The position numbers and the translations under genes are program-made. From positions 620,001 through 684,000 of the forward strand of contig NZ_FOCW01000001.1 of assembly GCF_900110225.1 (NCBI RefSeq): a stretch of DNA of 64,000 nucleotides, read 5' to 3'. The notes beneath the pieces are model-generated. The model searched no databases, was not told where the DNA came from, and worked only from the letters and a program-made list of their open reading frames with translations. The first letter of the stretch is position 1, and each line of letters starts with the position of its first letter. Of this stretch, positions 44,709 to 56,750 are shown piece by piece. This DNA comes from Allobrachymonas denitrificans DSM 15123 (lineage in GTDB: Bacteria; Pseudomonadota; Gammaproteobacteria; Burkholderiales; Burkholderiaceae_C).

Positions 44709-46109
44709 TTACTTCTTGATCTTCACCGGGCGCTGGTAGTTCTCTTTCTGCACCAGCTTGCCGCGCACCACGCTCAGCGCATTGGGGGGCGTATCGCGCC
44801 CGATGGTACTGCCGGCACCCACGGTGCCACCGGCGCCAATCGTCACCGGGGCCACCAGTACGCTGTTGCTGCCGATATGCACATCGGCCTCGATCACGGT
44901 GCGGTGCTTGTTGGCGCCATCGTAGTTGGCCGTGATGGTTCCGGCCCCATAGTTGACGCGCTCGCCCACGGTGGCATCGCCCAGATAGGCCAGATGGTTG
45001 GCCTTGGCGCCCTTGGCCATGGTGGAGTTCTTCACCTCGACGAAGTTGCCGATATGCACTTCCTCGCCCAGATCGGCGCCGGGACGCAGACGGGCAAACG
45101 GGCCAATCAGTGCGCCAGCACCCACGCGCACGCCCAGCTTCTCGCCGTCGACATGGGTGAAGGGATGGATCACCGCGCCATCGCCGATCTCGCAGTTGGC
45201 CAGCACGCAGTTGGCACCAATGCGCACATTGCTGCCCAGCTTGACGGTGCCTTCGAACACGCAGTTGACATCGATTTCCACGTCCTGGCCGCAGCTGAGC
45301 GAGCCACGCAGGTCGAAGCGGGACGGATCGCGCAGGCGCACGCCGTCCGCCATCAGGCGCTCAGCCTGGCGCTTCTGGTATTCACGCTCCAGTTCGGCCA
45401 GCTGCAACGGGCTGTTCACGCCGGCCACCTGCACGGCATCGCTGATCACATGGGCCAGCACCGGCACGCCATCGGCAGCGGCCAGCTTGACCACATCGGT
45501 CAGGTAGTACTCGTTCTGTGCATTGTCGTTGTCGATGCGGCCCAGCCACTGCTTGAGCAGGCGCGCCGGCGCCGCCATGATGCCGCTGTAGATTTCCTTC
45601 ACGGCCAGCTCGTCCGGTGTGCCATCCTTCTGCTCGACAATGCGTTCCACGTTGTCATAGGCATCGCGCATCACGCGACCGTAACCGAAGGGATTGTCCA
45701 TGCGCAGCGTGAGCAGGGCCAGCTTGTCGCCGCCACTCTGCTGCACCAATGCCTGGATGGTGTCGGCCTGCGTCAGTGGCACGTCGCCAGACAGGATCAC
45801 CACGATGCCATCATCGTCCAGCACCGGCACAGCCTGCTGCACGGCATGGCCGGTACCCAGCTGCGGCATCTGGCGCACGAATTCGCGCTGGGGCTGCGCA
45901 TCGCCCGCCGTGGCCAGGGCTGCTTCCACCTGTTCGGCGCCATGGCCGGTAATCACCACCACCTTGCGTGCCTGCAGCTGCGCGGCTGTGTCCAGCACAT
46001 GCTGGACCAGACCCTGATGCGCCAGCTTCTGCAGCACTTTCGGAGTGGCACTTTTCATGCGGGTGCCCTTGCCGGCAGCCATGATGACGATGTCGATGGG
46101 TTGGGTCAT
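44709..46109 (-). CDS. glmU: Bifunctional UDP-GlcNAc pyrophosphorylase / GlcN-1-P acetyltransferase
   Basis: The 466-aa GlmU makes UDP-GlcNAc for peptidoglycan and LPS. The N-terminal uridylyltransferase has the nucleotide-binding loop MAAGKGTRMKSATPKVL. The C-terminal left-handed beta-helix acetyltransferase is built of hexapeptide repeats (VRIGANCVLANCEIGDGAVI; KANHLAYLGDATVGERVNYG). The ATG at 46109 fits the family; the upstream frame is spurious. The gene stands alone between a terminator and lspA, not in an operon with glmS. Confidence 0.96.
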   Translation of the reverse strand: MTQPIDIVIMAAGKGTRMKSATPKVLQKLAHQGLVQHVLDTAAQLQARKVVVITGHGAEQVEAALATAGDAQPQREFVRQMPQLGTGHAVQQAVPVLDDDGIVVILSGDVPLTQADTIQALVQQSGGDKLALLTLRMDNPFGYGRVMRDAYDNVERIVEQKDGTPDELAVKEIYSGIMAAPARLLKQWLGRIDNDNAQNEYYLTDVVKLAAADGVPVLAHVISDAVQVAGVNSPLQLAELEREYQKRQAERLMADGVRLRDPSRFDLRGSLSCGQDVEIDVNCVFEGTVKLGSNVRIGANCVLANCEIGDGAVIHPFTHVDGEKLGVRVGAGALIGPFARLRPGADLGEEVHIGNFVEVKNSTMAKGAKANHLAYLGDATVGERVNYGAGTITANYDGANKHRTVIEADVHIGSNSVLVAPVTIGAGGTVGAGSTIGRDTPPNALSVVRGKLVQKENYQRPVKIKK

Positions 46110-46299
46110 GGAAATAATCGAAAGTGAATCAACAAGGATAACCCGGATGCATGACGTCAATGCGACGCATGACGCAGGGTGAGCATGCGGTGACCACCAT
46201 TATCTCTTTCGCACCCGCCACAAAAGAGGGGGCGGCCAAGCGTACGTAGCAGCGTTGCAAGGGAGTGGTGGCCATCATTCCAGGCGATCTCCCTTGCGT

Positions 46300-46854
46300 T
46301 CAGCGCGCCTTGCGCACGCGCAGAATCTCGTCCAGGATCAGGCAGATCGCGCCAATGGTGATGGCGGTATCGGCAATGTTGAAGGCCGGGAAGTGCCCCT
46401 GATGGAACAGCGGGCTCAGGAAGTTCCAGTGGAAATCCAGAAAGTCCACCACATAGCCATGCCACACGCGGTCGATCACGTTGCCGATGGCGCCACCCAG
46501 CAGGCTGGCCATGGCAAAGCTGAACAGCTTCTGGTGCGGGTGGGTGCGCAGCATCCAGATGATGAAGGTGGCTGCCGCAACGCCGATGCCCATGAAGAAC
46601 CAGCGCTGCCAGCCACCGGCATTGGCCAGGAAGGAGAAGGCTGCGCCGTAGTTGTGCACGCGCACCACGTTGAAGAAGTTGGTGACGAAGGTGCTGTCGC
46701 CCAGCTGGTAGTTCTGGACGATCAGCACCTTGGTGAACTGGTCCAGAATCAGCCACAGCGCCGCCACGGCCAACCACAGGCCGAGGCTGCTGTCACTGCT
46801 GCGGGCTGCGGTCTTGCGGGCGGGGGCGTTGCGGGTGCGGGTGGAACTCGCCAT
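46300..46854 (-). CDS. lspA: Lipoprotein signal peptidase
   Basis: The 184-aa LspA is an inner-membrane aspartyl protease that cleaves lipoprotein signal peptides after lipidation. It has four hydrophobic segments. The catalytic aspartates are in [19 protein letters not shown] and [11 protein letters not shown]. An extended basic N-terminus (about 25 residues) precedes the first helix. Its ATG abuts the ileS stop with no gap, so translation is coupled. The 190 bp up to glmU hold no gene that I can support. Confidence 0.95.
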   Translation of the reverse strand: MASSTRTRNAPARKTAARSSDSSLGLWLAVAALWLILDQFTKVLIVQNYQLGDSTFVTNFFNVVRVHNYGAAFSFLANAGGWQRWFFMGIGVAAATFIIWMLRTHPHQKLFSFAMASLLGGAIGNVIDRVWHGYVVDFLDFHWNFLSPLFHQGHFPAFNIADTAITIGAICLILDEILRVRKAR

Positions 46855-49680
46855 TTATGCAAACTCCCGTGCTTCGCCGTCGCCATGCAGGTTGCTGTCG
46901 CAACGGCCGCAGAGGGTCGGATGCCCGGGGTTCACGCCCACATCATCGCGGTAGTGCCAGCAGCGCTCGCACTTCTGCGCGGAAGAGGGCGTCACGCTGA
47001 TGGCCAGCGCATCGCCGGCCTGCAGCGTGACCTGCGAGGTGATGAAGATGAACTTCAGGTCCTCGCCCAGACTTTGTAGCGCAGCGAGATCGTCGGCCGG
47101 AGCCGTGATCGTCATGTTGGCCTGCAGCGAGGAGCCCACCTGGCCCTGTTCGCGCACGGCTTCGATTTCCTTGTTGGCAGCAGCGCGGATGTCCAGCAGG
47201 CGCTCCCACTTCACGGCCAGCAGGTCGTCGGTGGCGGGCAGTGTGCTGTAGGTCTCGATGAAGATCGAATCGCTGCTGCCGATGATCTCCCACGCCTCTT
47301 CGGCGGTGAAGCTCAGGAACGGCGCCATCCAGCGCAGCATGGCGTGCGTGATGTGGTACAGCGCGGTCTGGGCGCTGCGGCGGGCGCGGCTGTCGGCCTT
47401 GGTCGTGTACAGGCGGTCCTTGAGCACGTCCAGATAGAAACCCCCCAGGAATTCGCTGCAGAAGTGCTGCAGGCGCGCCACCACCGGATGGAACTCGTAC
47501 ACCTCGTAGTGCGCCAGGATGTCGGTCTGCAGCGCAGCCGCACGGCCCAGTGCATAGCGGTCTACTTCGAACATCTCGGCATCGGCCACGGCATCACGCT
47601 GGATGTCGAAATCGCTGATGTTGGCGAGCAGGAAGCGCAGCGTATTGCGGATGCGGCGGTAGGCGTCCACCACGCGCGCCAGGATCTTGTCGTCGATCGC
47701 CAGATCGCCCGAGTAATCGGTACTGGCCACCCACAGGCGGATGATCTCGGCGCCCAGCTTGTCGCTCACGCTCTGCGGCGCGACCACGTTGCCGACCGAC
47801 TTGCTCATCTTGCGGCCCTGACCGTCCACGGTGAAACCGTGCGTCAGCAGGCCCTTGTAGGGCGCGCGGCCATCGGTGGCGCAGGCGGTCAGCAGCGAGC
47901 TGTGGAACCAGCCGCGATGCTGGTCATGGCCTTCCAGATACAGGTCGGCCGGGAACTGCAGGATGTCCGCATGGCTGCCGCGCAGCACGTGCAGGTGCGT
48001 GGTGCCGGAGTCGAACCACACGTCCAGCGTGTCGTTCACCTTGGTGTAGTGCTGTGCTTCGTCCGCGCCCAGGATCTCCTCGGCCGTGACCTTGCTCCAG
48101 GCTTCGATGCCGCCTTGCTCCACCATGCTGGCCGCCTGGTCGATGATTTCCATGGTGCGCGGGTGCAGCTCGCCGCTGTCCTTGTGGATGAAGAAGGGCA
48201 GGGGCACGCCCCAGTTGCGCTGGCGCGAGATGCACCAGTCCGGACGGTTGGCGATCATGTCGCGCAGGCGCGCCTTGCCGTTCTCGGGGTAGAAGCTGGT
48301 CTGCTCGATCGCGTCCAGCGCCACCTCGCGCAGGCTGCGCGGCGCCTTGTCGGTGGTGAACACGCCTTCACCCTCGTCCATGCGCACAAACCATTGCGCG
48401 GCGGCGCGGTAGATCACCGGCGTCTTGTGGCGCCAGCAGTGCGGGTAGCTGTGCATGATGTCGTGCGTGGACAGCACACAGCCGGCATTCTTCAGCGCCT
48501 CGATGATGACGGGCACGGCCTTCCAGATATGCAGGCCGCCGAACAGCGGGAAGCCTTCCTCGTACTGGCCGTTGCCCTGCACCGGGTTGAGGATGTCCTC
48601 GTACTTCATGCCATGGGTGACGCAGCTGTGGAAGTCATCCAGGCCATAGGCGGGAGAGGAGTGGACGATACCGGTACCGTCCTCGTCGGTGGCGTAATCG
48701 GCCAGATAGACGGGCGAGAAGCGCGCGTAGCCGGGGTCCACGTCGTACAGCGGGTGCTTGAAGTGAATCAGGCCCAGTGTCTCGCCCTTGGTGGTGCCCA
48801 CCACTTCGCCCTGCAGGCCGAAGCGCTCCAGGCAGCTCTCCACCAGCGAGGCGGCCAGCAGCAGGTAGCCGCGCTCGGTTTTTACCAGCGCGTAGTTCAG
48901 GTGTGGGTTGATGTTCAGCGCCTGGTTGGCAGGAATGGTCCAGGCGGTGGTGGTCCAGATCACGGCAAAGGCGGGCGCGTCCAGACCCTGCAGGCCGAAG
49001 GCCGCTGCCAGCTTGTCCGGATCGGCACATTCGAAGGCGATGTCCAGTGTGGTGCTCTTCTTGTCCTGGTATTCGATCTCGAACTCGGCCAGCGAGGATC
49101 CGCAGTCAAAGCACCAGTACACGGGCTTGAGGCCACGGTAGATGAAGCCGCGTTCCATGATCTTCTTGAGCGCGCGGATCTCGTTCGCCTCGTTGGCGAA
49201 GTTCATCGTCTTGTACGGATTGTCCCAGGCACCGAGCACGCCCAGACGCTTGAAGTCGGCCATCTGGCCGGCGATCTGCTCGGCGGCGTAGGCGCGGCTC
49301 TTGGCCTGCACCTCGTCGCGCGGCAGGTTGCGGCCGTGCAGCTTCTCGATCTGGTTCTCGATCGGCAGACCGTGGCAGTCCCAGCCCGGCACATAGACAG
49401 CGTCCAGGCCCTTGAGCTGGCGCGCCTTCACGATCATGTCCTTCAGGATCTTGTTGACGGCGTGGCCGATGTGGATCTGGCCGTTGGCATAGGGCGGGCC
49501 GTCGTGCAGCACGAACTTTTCCTGGCCGGCTCGGGCGGCACGCAGCTTGTCGTGCAGCTTGCCGTCTTCCCATTTCTTCACCCAGTCGGGCTCGCGCTTG
49601 GGCAGGTTGCCGCGCATGGGAAAGGGCGTGTCGGGCAGGTTGAGGGTTTTGCTGTAATCGATGGTGTTCTGGTCGGACAT
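46855..49680 (-). CDS. ileS: Isoleucyl-tRNA synthetase
   Basis: The 941-aa IleS charges tRNA-Ile. It is a class I synthetase with GQIHIGHAV (HIGH motif, ~70), an editing CP1 domain, and KMSKSVGN (KMSKS motif). The anticodon-binding domain is followed by a C-terminal zinc ribbon, CERCW and CGRCDSN. The start [20 protein letters not shown] aligns with the usual N-terminus; a frame extending upstream toward 49887 looks non-coding. It sits between ribF and lspA, the conserved proteobacterial order. Confidence 0.96.
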   Translation of the reverse strand: MSDQNTIDYSKTLNLPDTPFPMRGNLPKREPDWVKKWEDGKLHDKLRAARAGQEKFVLHDGPPYANGQIHIGHAVNKILKDMIVKARQLKGLDAVYVPGWDCHGLPIENQIEKLHGRNLPRDEVQAKSRAYAAEQIAGQMADFKRLGVLGAWDNPYKTMNFANEANEIRALKKIMERGFIYRGLKPVYWCFDCGSSLAEFEIEYQDKKSTTLDIAFECADPDKLAAAFGLQGLDAPAFAVIWTTTAWTIPANQALNINPHLNYALVKTERGYLLLAASLVESCLERFGLQGEVVGTTKGETLGLIHFKHPLYDVDPGYARFSPVYLADYATDEDGTGIVHSSPAYGLDDFHSCVTHGMKYEDILNPVQGNGQYEEGFPLFGGLHIWKAVPVIIEALKNAGCVLSTHDIMHSYPHCWRHKTPVIYRAAAQWFVRMDEGEGVFTTDKAPRSLREVALDAIEQTSFYPENGKARLRDMIANRPDWCISRQRNWGVPLPFFIHKDSGELHPRTMEIIDQAASMVEQGGIEAWSKVTAEEILGADEAQHYTKVNDTLDVWFDSGTTHLHVLRGSHADILQFPADLYLEGHDQHRGWFHSSLLTACATDGRAPYKGLLTHGFTVDGQGRKMSKSVGNVVAPQSVSDKLGAEIIRLWVASTDYSGDLAIDDKILARVVDAYRRIRNTLRFLLANISDFDIQRDAVADAEMFEVDRYALGRAAALQTDILAHYEVYEFHPVVARLQHFCSEFLGGFYLDVLKDRLYTTKADSRARRSAQTALYHITHAMLRWMAPFLSFTAEEAWEIIGSSDSIFIETYSTLPATDDLLAVKWERLLDIRAAANKEIEAVREQGQVGSSLQANMTITAPADDLAALQSLGEDLKFIFITSQVTLQAGDALAISVTPSSAQKCERCWHYRDDVGVNPGHPTLCGRCDSNLHGDGEAREFA

Positions 49681-49829
49681 GGCGGCGGAAACTTGGAAAG
49701 AGGAGGCAGGGGCCGCATCAGGCGGCGGGCAGGACGAGGCAGACAGTGACATGCGTGCTTCGTGCGCTGCGGGAACTGGATGCCGCCGCAGGGCCGGGCG
49801 CGCATGGCAGGCCTGCCATGCAGGGGCCG

Positions 49830-50885
49830 TCAAATTCGGTCGCGCGTGGTCTGGCGTCGGGTTTCGCTGTGGCGGGCAGCAAACCATGCGCGCGCGTCGG
49901 CGCAGTCTTGCGCTATGCCCTCTTGCAGGGCGGCCAGACCGTCGTACTTGCGTTCGTCGTGCAGTTTGTGCAGCAGTTCCACGCGGATGATTTTACCGTA
50001 GCCGCCTTCGCGACCCAGTTCCTGCGGCCATTCGAGGCAGAATGTCTCCAGCAGCACGCGTCCGCCGTTGACGTCATTCGGGTCCAGCGAGGGGCGGATG
50101 CCCATGTTGGCCACGCCCGGAAGTGGCCTGCCATCCTGTGTCAGGCCATGCACCTGCACCACGAAAATGCCGCTGGCGGCGGGCTTCCAGTGCGAGAAGC
50201 GCAGGTTGAGCGTCGGGAAGTCCAGGCTTCTGCCCAGCTTGCGCCCGTGCACCACATGGCCGCTCACGCTGTAGGGACGGCCCAGCAGGCGCGTCACCTC
50301 CTCCATGTCGCCGAGCGACAACGCCTCGCGCACCTCGGTGCTGCTCACGCGGATGCCGGGCTGCGCAGGCGCGGCCTCACCGGGAAGCGTCAGGCGCGAA
50401 ATCTCGTAGCTGTTCATGCGCGAGACTTCGAAGCCCTGCACGCGCCCAGCCGCATCCAGCATGGCGTAATCACCGGTGCGACCGGCACCGAAGCGGAAAT
50501 CATCGCCCACCAGCACATATTGCGCGCCCAGCCCTTCCACCAGCACCTGGCGAATGAACTCCTCGGCTGGCAGCGATGCCAGCTGTTCATTGAAGGGGAT
50601 GATCACCGTCTGGTCGATGCCATTGTTGGCCAGCTCGGAGAGCTTGTCGCGCAGGGTGGCGATGCGTGCGGGTGCGAGCTCGGGCTTCTTGAACTTCTCG
50701 GCAAAGAAGTCGCGCGGATGCGGTTCGAAAGTCAGGGCGCAACTGGGCAGGCCGCGATGGCGGGCCTCGTTGCGCAGCAGGGCCAGCATCGCCTGATGGC
50801 CGCGATGCACGCCATCGAAGTTGCCGATGGTCAGGGCGCAATGCGGGGCGAGCTGGGAATGGCGAAAGCCGCGGAAAATCTTCAT
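49830..50885 (-). CDS. ribF: Bifunctional riboflavin kinase / FAD synthetase
   Basis: The 351-aa RibF converts riboflavin to FMN and FAD. The N-terminal adenylyltransferase domain has [16 protein letters not shown]. The C-terminal flavokinase has [20 protein letters not shown] and [12 protein letters not shown]. It is the first gene of the ribF–ileS–lspA unit. A 149-bp gap without a gene separates it from ileS. Confidence 0.95.
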   Translation of the reverse strand: MKIFRGFRHSQLAPHCALTIGNFDGVHRGHQAMLALLRNEARHRGLPSCALTFEPHPRDFFAEKFKKPELAPARIATLRDKLSELANNGIDQTVIIPFNEQLASLPAEEFIRQVLVEGLGAQYVLVGDDFRFGAGRTGDYAMLDAAGRVQGFEVSRMNSYEISRLTLPGEAAPAQPGIRVSSTEVREALSLGDMEEVTRLLGRPYSVSGHVVHGRKLGRSLDFPTLNLRFSHWKPAASGIFVVQVHGLTQDGRPLPGVANMGIRPSLDPNDVNGGRVLLETFCLEWPQELGREGGYGKIIRVELLHKLHDERKYDGLAALQEGIAQDCADARAWFAARHSETRRQTTRDRI

Positions 50886-50913
50886 GGAGCGGTATTATCG
50901 CCGCTCGGGACAA

Positions 50914-51783
50914 TCAGCGCGAAGGCTGTGCTGCCGTCAGCAGGCGCTGGTAGTCATCGGCCACGCGCCTGCAGCTGTCGCTGGTGCCGTCGCGGCGCGC
51001 CAGCAGGAGCAGGGCGCGGTCCCAGCCCGCGGTGTATTGCGCACGCAACTGGCGCACGTCATAGCCCTGGCGCAGCGCAGTGTTGGCGGCTTCCTCGAAC
51101 AGCGGTGTGTTGCCCGGAGCGCAACTGGCCAGCATGGCACGCAGGCGCAGCAGATGGCGCGCGGTGTTCTCGGTGGTCTGTTCCTTGATGGCAACCGGCT
51201 GCGGCACGGCCTGCTCGGCCAAGGCCAGCCACCGTTCGGCTTGGGCCGCGTCGTGCTGGCGGGTTGCGAACATGGCCAGGGTTTCGGCCACCCGCAGGCG
51301 CTGCAGGGGCTCCAGAGCGGCAGCCGACGGGGCCTGCAGGGTGGCAGCCAGCTGCTGTTGCAGGCGGGGCGCGAGGGCTCCCAGCGTTCCCGGCCAGCGA
51401 TCGAGTCGCACCAGGGTGCCCAGCATCTGCTGCTGTGCCTGCAGGCGCAGGGAGTCGATGCTGCCGTCTGCATTCAGCGGCGACTTGTCCAGCCAGGATT
51501 GCAGGCGGAACTGCAGGCGTTCGGCGCGCTGCAGCATCTGGGCCGTATCGGCCAGCTCCGCACCATCGCGGTGCTGGTGGTAGGCCACGGCGAGCGCAGT
51601 GCGGGGCACATCCACCAGCGCGGACATGCCGGGCAGCATCACCGCCCAGTAAGCGAGGTTGAGCGCCAGGCCGCTGGGCTCACGGCCTTGCTCCATGGCC
51701 TGCACGCTCTGGCGCGCGCCATACCAGGGGCCGGCAATCAGCGCGGCCAGCACCAGCAGCGCAACAAGCAATTTGCGATTCAT
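50914..51783 (-). CDS. Membrane-anchored protein of unknown function
   Basis: A 289-aa protein starting MNRKLLVALLVLAALIAGPW, a single N-terminal membrane segment or uncleaved signal. The rest is almost entirely helical and rich in Leu, Ala, Gln and Arg (RLQAQQQMLGTLVRLDRWPG; ARHLLRLRAMLASCAPGNT), suggesting TPR-like or all-alpha periplasmic structure. No catalytic motif is recognised. It ends 28 bp before ribF in the same direction, so it may be co-transcribed with ribF–ileS–lspA. The ATG at 51783 is preferred because the membrane segment follows immediately. Confidence 0.6.
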   Translation of the reverse strand: MNRKLLVALLVLAALIAGPWYGARQSVQAMEQGREPSGLALNLAYWAVMLPGMSALVDVPRTALAVAYHQHRDGAELADTAQMLQRAERLQFRLQSWLDKSPLNADGSIDSLRLQAQQQMLGTLVRLDRWPGTLGALAPRLQQQLAATLQAPSAAALEPLQRLRVAETLAMFATRQHDAAQAERWLALAEQAVPQPVAIKEQTTENTARHLLRLRAMLASCAPGNTPLFEEAANTALRQGYDVRQLRAQYTAGWDRALLLLARRDGTSDSCRRVADDYQRLLTAAQPSR

Positions 51784-51878
51784 GGGGCTGCATTCTAGTC
51801 CTGCGGCGGGGCTGGCGCCGGCACATCCCTGGAACGCCGCCTGCACGCTTGCAGCGCCGATGGCGGATAATTCCGCCC

Positions 51879-52493
51879 ATGACATCGCAGAAAAACATCG
51901 TGATCCTGATCTCCGGCGGCGGCTCCAACATGGCGGCCATTGTCCGGGCTGCCCAGCGCGAGCACTGGCTGCGCCGCTTCGGCGGCCGCATCGCTGCCGT
52001 GATCAGCAACAAGGCGGATGCAGGCGGGCTCAAGTTCGCCAAGGAGCAGGGCATTGCCACCGAAGTGCTCGACCACAAGGCCTTCCCCGATCGCGCCAGC
52101 TTCGACACTGCGCTGGCCGAACTGATCGACCGCTACGAGCCCGCGCTGGTGGTGCTGGCCGGCTTCATGCGCATTCTCACGCCGGAGTTCGTGGCCCGTT
52201 ACGCAGGGCGCATGCTCAATATCCATCCGTCGCTGCTGCCGGCATTCCCCGGCCTGCACACGCACCAGCGGGCGCTGGAGGCGGGCTGCCGCTTTGCCGG
52301 CGCCACCGTGCACATCGTGACGGCCGATCTGGATCATGGCCCGATTCTGGCGCAGGCGGTGGTGCCGGTGCTGCCGGACGATACGCCCGACACGCTGGCC
52401 GCCCGCGTGCTCACGCAGGAACATCTGATCTATCCGCAGGCCGTCGCCCGCTGCCTCGAGCGTCAGGCCGGCCTGCAGCAGGAGGCAGCATGA
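51879..52493 (+). CDS. purN: Phosphoribosylglycinamide formyltransferase
   Basis: The 204-aa PurN transfers a formyl group from 10-formyl-THF to GAR in purine synthesis. It has the N-terminal strand-loop ILISGGGSNMAAI and the active-site core LAGFMRILTPEFVARY...NIHPSLLPAFPG, with the catalytic Asn/His, then GATVHIVTADLDHGPIL with the catalytic Asp. It overlaps the next gene by ATGA, implying translational coupling to an esterase-like protein. Confidence 0.95.
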   Translation: MTSQKNIVILISGGGSNMAAIVRAAQREHWLRRFGGRIAAVISNKADAGGLKFAKEQGIATEVLDHKAFPDRASFDTALAELIDRYEPALVVLAGFMRILTPEFVARYAGRMLNIHPSLLPAFPGLHTHQRALEAGCRFAGATVHIVTADLDHGPILAQAVVPVLPDDTPDTLAARVLTQEHLIYPQAVARCLERQAGLQQEAA

Positions 52494-53227
52494 CGACCCA
52501 GCCCGGCGATGCCATTCCCGTCACCGTGCCCGCGCCGCACGACCTGATCACCTCCTGGCCCGAACAGCCGCAGCAACTGTTCCTGCTGTTCCACGGCGCG
52601 GGTCAGAAGCCGTCCGACATGCTGGACATGGCCCAGCGCCTGTCGCGGCAGTTCCCGCAGGGGGTGGTGGCCTGTGTGGCAGCGCCGCACGCCTACGACG
52701 AAGGTGAAGGTTTCCAGTGGTACTCGCATCGTGGCGAGAGCGACGAGAACCGACCCGAGCGGCTGTTGCCGGCGCGGCTGGAACTGTCGGCCACGGTGCG
52801 TGCCTGGCAGCGGCATACCGGCCTCGGCCCGGAACGTACCGCGCTGCTGTGCTTTGCCCAGTCGGCCACGGTCGCGCTGGAGGCGGTGGCGGCAGAGCAG
52901 GATCTGGCAGCGCGCCTGTTTGCCGTGGCCGGTCGTTTCGATCGTCTGCCCGAGCAGATGCATCAGCACACCTGCATCCACTGGATGCACGGCAAGGATG
53001 ACGAGGTCATGCCTTACCAGGCTGCGGTGGAGGCGGGCTACCGTCTGCGGGATCTGGATGCGGATTTCTCCGTAGATGTGTTCCCGGAAACCGGCCATTG
53101 CGTGACGGAAGAGATGGAGCAGCGCATCTTCCACCTGCTGGCCAACCATGTGCCGCTGCGCCTGTGGCGTCAGGCCATGGCCGAGGCGGGACAGCCGGAT
53201 ACGCCACCGCCTTCGTCCCTGCACTGA
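52490..53227 (+). CDS. YpfH-like alpha/beta hydrolase with altered nucleophile
   Basis: A 245-aa protein of the carboxylesterase/phospholipase type. The oxyanion region FLLFHGAGQKPSDM is normal, and the acid (HGKDDEVMP, D170 or D171) and His (ETGHCVTEE, H203) are in place. At the nucleophile elbow, where the family has GFSQGA, it reads CFAQSA (residues 121–126): the Ser is Ala123 and the nearest Ser is two positions later. Either it is inactive or Ser125 substitutes. It starts inside the purN stop (ATGA), so both are made together. The function is unknown. Confidence 0.78.
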   Translation: MTTQPGDAIPVTVPAPHDLITSWPEQPQQLFLLFHGAGQKPSDMLDMAQRLSRQFPQGVVACVAAPHAYDEGEGFQWYSHRGESDENRPERLLPARLELSATVRAWQRHTGLGPERTALLCFAQSATVALEAVAAEQDLAARLFAVAGRFDRLPEQMHQHTCIHWMHGKDDEVMPYQAAVEAGYRLRDLDADFSVDVFPETGHCVTEEMEQRIFHLLANHVPLRLWRQAMAEAGQPDTPPPSSLH

Positions 53228-53337
53228 GAGAAGGCCATGGACACGGTAACAGCATGTAGGGCTATTGACTTTTGACGCGCAGCCGTCACTATGGAAAGTA
53301 TCGCAACATCGGCCGCAAGGCCTTATAGATTCCCTGC

Positions 53338-53694
53338 ATGCTTGATTCCTTTTTTGGCGTTCTCACCCGCATTCTGATGTGGGGCGTTGCTGCTGTCTTC
53401 ACTACCAGCATCCTGATTGCCGGCACCTTCGCGGTCGCCGTCGGCGGGGTGTGGATGTTGCTGACCGGGCGCAACCCGCTGACGATTTACCGTGGCTATA
53501 CCGACATGGCGCGTCGCATGCGTAGTGGCGCCAGTTTCGGCTGGGGTGTGCCCGGCGCGGGCACCGGTTTTGGCCAGGAACAGGCCGCCGGCGGTGCAGA
53601 AGTGCAGCAGCCGGCGCGCAAGGCACCGGGCAAGGGCCGTTTCGGTGGTTCCGGCGATGTGCAGGATGCCGTCGTCAAGGAAATCCGCTCCTGA
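53338..53694 (+). CDS. Small membrane protein of unknown function
   Basis: A 118-aa protein. Two hydrophobic stretches between residues 6 and 42 (ILMWGVAAVFTTSILIAG, then FAVAVGGVWMLLTG) look like one long or two short membrane helices. A basic segment (YTDMARRMRSG) and a Gly/Gln/Ala-rich soluble tail follow. No family is recognised. No strong ribosome binding site precedes the ATG. GC composition and codon use match neighbouring genes, and two hairpins follow the stop, which supports a real gene. Confidence 0.6.
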   Translation: MLDSFFGVLTRILMWGVAAVFTTSILIAGTFAVAVGGVWMLLTGRNPLTIYRGYTDMARRMRSGASFGWGVPGAGTGFGQEQAAGGAEVQQPARKAPGKGRFGGSGDVQDAVVKEIRS

Positions 53695-53802
53695 GAGCGT
53701 ATCGCAGCCCGGCAATCTTCAGATGAAGCTACGTGCTTCATGTCCAAGCCAGGACGATGCAGCGTGCGCTTGATGCACTGACCTTCGTAGCGGCAAAACA
53801 AT

Positions 53803-53828
53803 GGGCGGCAAGCCAATGCTTGTCGCCC
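53803..53828 (-). terminator. Terminator of the ferredoxin-NADP reductase gene
   Basis: GGGCGGCAAGC pairs with GCTTGTCGCCC around a CAAT loop (11 bp, one G-T pair). Read on the minus strand it is followed by ATTGTTTTG. A second hairpin, AGCGCC/GGCGCT at 53842–53859, is followed by TTTT on the plus strand and may serve the small membrane protein gene. Confidence 0.55.
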
Positions 53829-53869
53829 TTGTCGTTTGTGCAGCGCCCATGCAGGCGCTTTTGCTCCGG

Positions 53870-54646
53870 TCAGCTTTCCACGAAAGCGCGTTCGATCACA
53901 TAGTCGCCCGGCGTGGTGGTATTGCCTTCGGCAAAGCCGCGTTTCTCGCAGATGTCCTTCAGGTCGCGCAGCACGGTCGGGCTGCCGCAGATCATCACGC
54001 GGTCGGTTTCGGGGTTCAGCTCCGGCAGGCCGAGTTCACGTGCCATCTGGCCGTTCTCGATCAGCGTGGTGATGCGGCCCTGGCGCTCGAAGGGTTCGCG
54101 CGTCACGGTGGGGTAGTACACCAGTTGCTCGCGCACCATCTCGCCCAGGAACTCGTGCTCGGGCAGCTCCATGGTCAGGTAGTCGTGGTAGCACAGCTCG
54201 GCCACATGACGCACGCCGTGCACCAGGATGACCTTCTCGAAACGCTCGTAGGTTTCCGGATCACGGATGATGGACAGCCATGGCGCCAGACCGGTGCCGG
54301 TACCCAGCAGGTACAGGTTCTTGGCCGGCGTCAGGTAGTCGATCAGCAGCGTGCCGGTGGGCTTCTTGCCGACGATCACGGTGTCGCCCACCTTCAGGTG
54401 CTGCAGCTGGCTGGTGAGCGGGCCGTCCGGCACCTTGATGCTCAGGAACTCCAGATGCTCCTCGTAGTTGGGGCTGGCGATGCTGTAGGCGCGCAGCAGC
54501 GGCTTGCCGTTGGGCTGGCGCAGGCCGATCATGGTGAAATGCCCGTTGGAGAAGCGCAGGGCGGTGTCACGCGTGGTGGTAAAGCTGAAGAGGCGATCGG
54601 TCCAGTGGTGGACGGAGAGAACTTTTTCTTCGAGGAAGGCGCTCAT
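53870..54646 (-). CDS. fpr: Ferredoxin–NADP+ reductase
   Basis: The 258-aa flavoprotein exchanges electrons between NADPH and ferredoxin or flavodoxin. The FAD site is RAYSIASPNYEEHLEF, with Arg binding the pyrophosphate. The NADP domain has LLGTGTGLAPWLSIIRD and MICGSPTVLRDL. The C-terminus ends in AFVES, without the Trp/Tyr stacking residue of plant enzymes, typical of the bacterial class. Oxidative-stress control by a LysR protein is known in relatives, but no such gene is adjacent here. Confidence 0.93.
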   Translation of the reverse strand: MSAFLEEKVLSVHHWTDRLFSFTTTRDTALRFSNGHFTMIGLRQPNGKPLLRAYSIASPNYEEHLEFLSIKVPDGPLTSQLQHLKVGDTVIVGKKPTGTLLIDYLTPAKNLYLLGTGTGLAPWLSIIRDPETYERFEKVILVHGVRHVAELCYHDYLTMELPEHEFLGEMVREQLVYYPTVTREPFERQGRITTLIENGQMARELGLPELNPETDRVMICGSPTVLRDLKDICEKRGFAEGNTTTPGDYVIERAFVES

Positions 54647-54968
54647 GGTGCTATGCGGTCGGGTGTTGCCGCGCCGAAGGCGGAGGGCACAGAGGAAACA
54701 AAGGCACTAGACGCCCCAATATGGAGCGGCTATCGGTATAAACCCACATTGTGCGACGTGGGCGGCAGGCTTGGCAAAGAAAAGTCTTTCATTAGCTCAT
54801 AACCCTGATCTCGATCAGAGAAGCTTGCCATGTGATGTGGTTGAAATGTGGCACTGCACGCTTTCCGGGCCATGTCGCAGCAGCCTGCGAGCGGCACCTG
54901 GTCGAGCAGCAAGGCTGGCCCATTGCCTGCCCGCCTCCGCACCGTCACGCGCGAAGACAGGCATGCGC
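54647..54968. other. Intergenic region between fpr and lysS
   Basis: About 320 bp without a supported gene. It should hold the fpr promoter. A 14-bp palindrome, CTGATCTCGATCAG, sits at 54805–54818 about 160 bp upstream of fpr and could be an operator. No RNA gene or clear terminator for lysS is visible. Confidence 0.4.
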
Positions 54969-56534
<1,566 letters not shown>

Positions 56535-56750
56535 GGGTGGGTGTAATGGCGAGGCAATACCTGCCTCAGGCTGGCAAAAACCCTTATTTTAGGCCGTGCC
56601 GCGGGCTTGCGGCCAGTCCGGGGCACCGGGTTGTTGTCGGTGGCCGACTGGAGGGGTGGTGAAACGTCTAGAAAAGCCGGAGCCTGGCCGCGGTAACATG
56701 CAGGCAGCAGCCGGGCCGATGGGGTTCGCGCCGAACTTTGGAGAACATGC

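Noticed and set aside
47344-49749. An 801-codon plus-strand open frame opposite ileS
   Set aside because: It lies antisense to the unmistakable ileS gene and encodes a His/Val/Gln-rich sequence without any family features.
51659-52489. Upstream extension of the esterase-like gene through purN
   Set aside because: This part is purN read in another frame; the ATGA junction at 52490 gives the true start.
54805-54818. Palindrome CTGATCTCGATCAG upstream of fpr
   Set aside because: A single 14-bp palindrome without a matching regulator nearby is too weak to call an operator; it is only mentioned in the intergenic entry.
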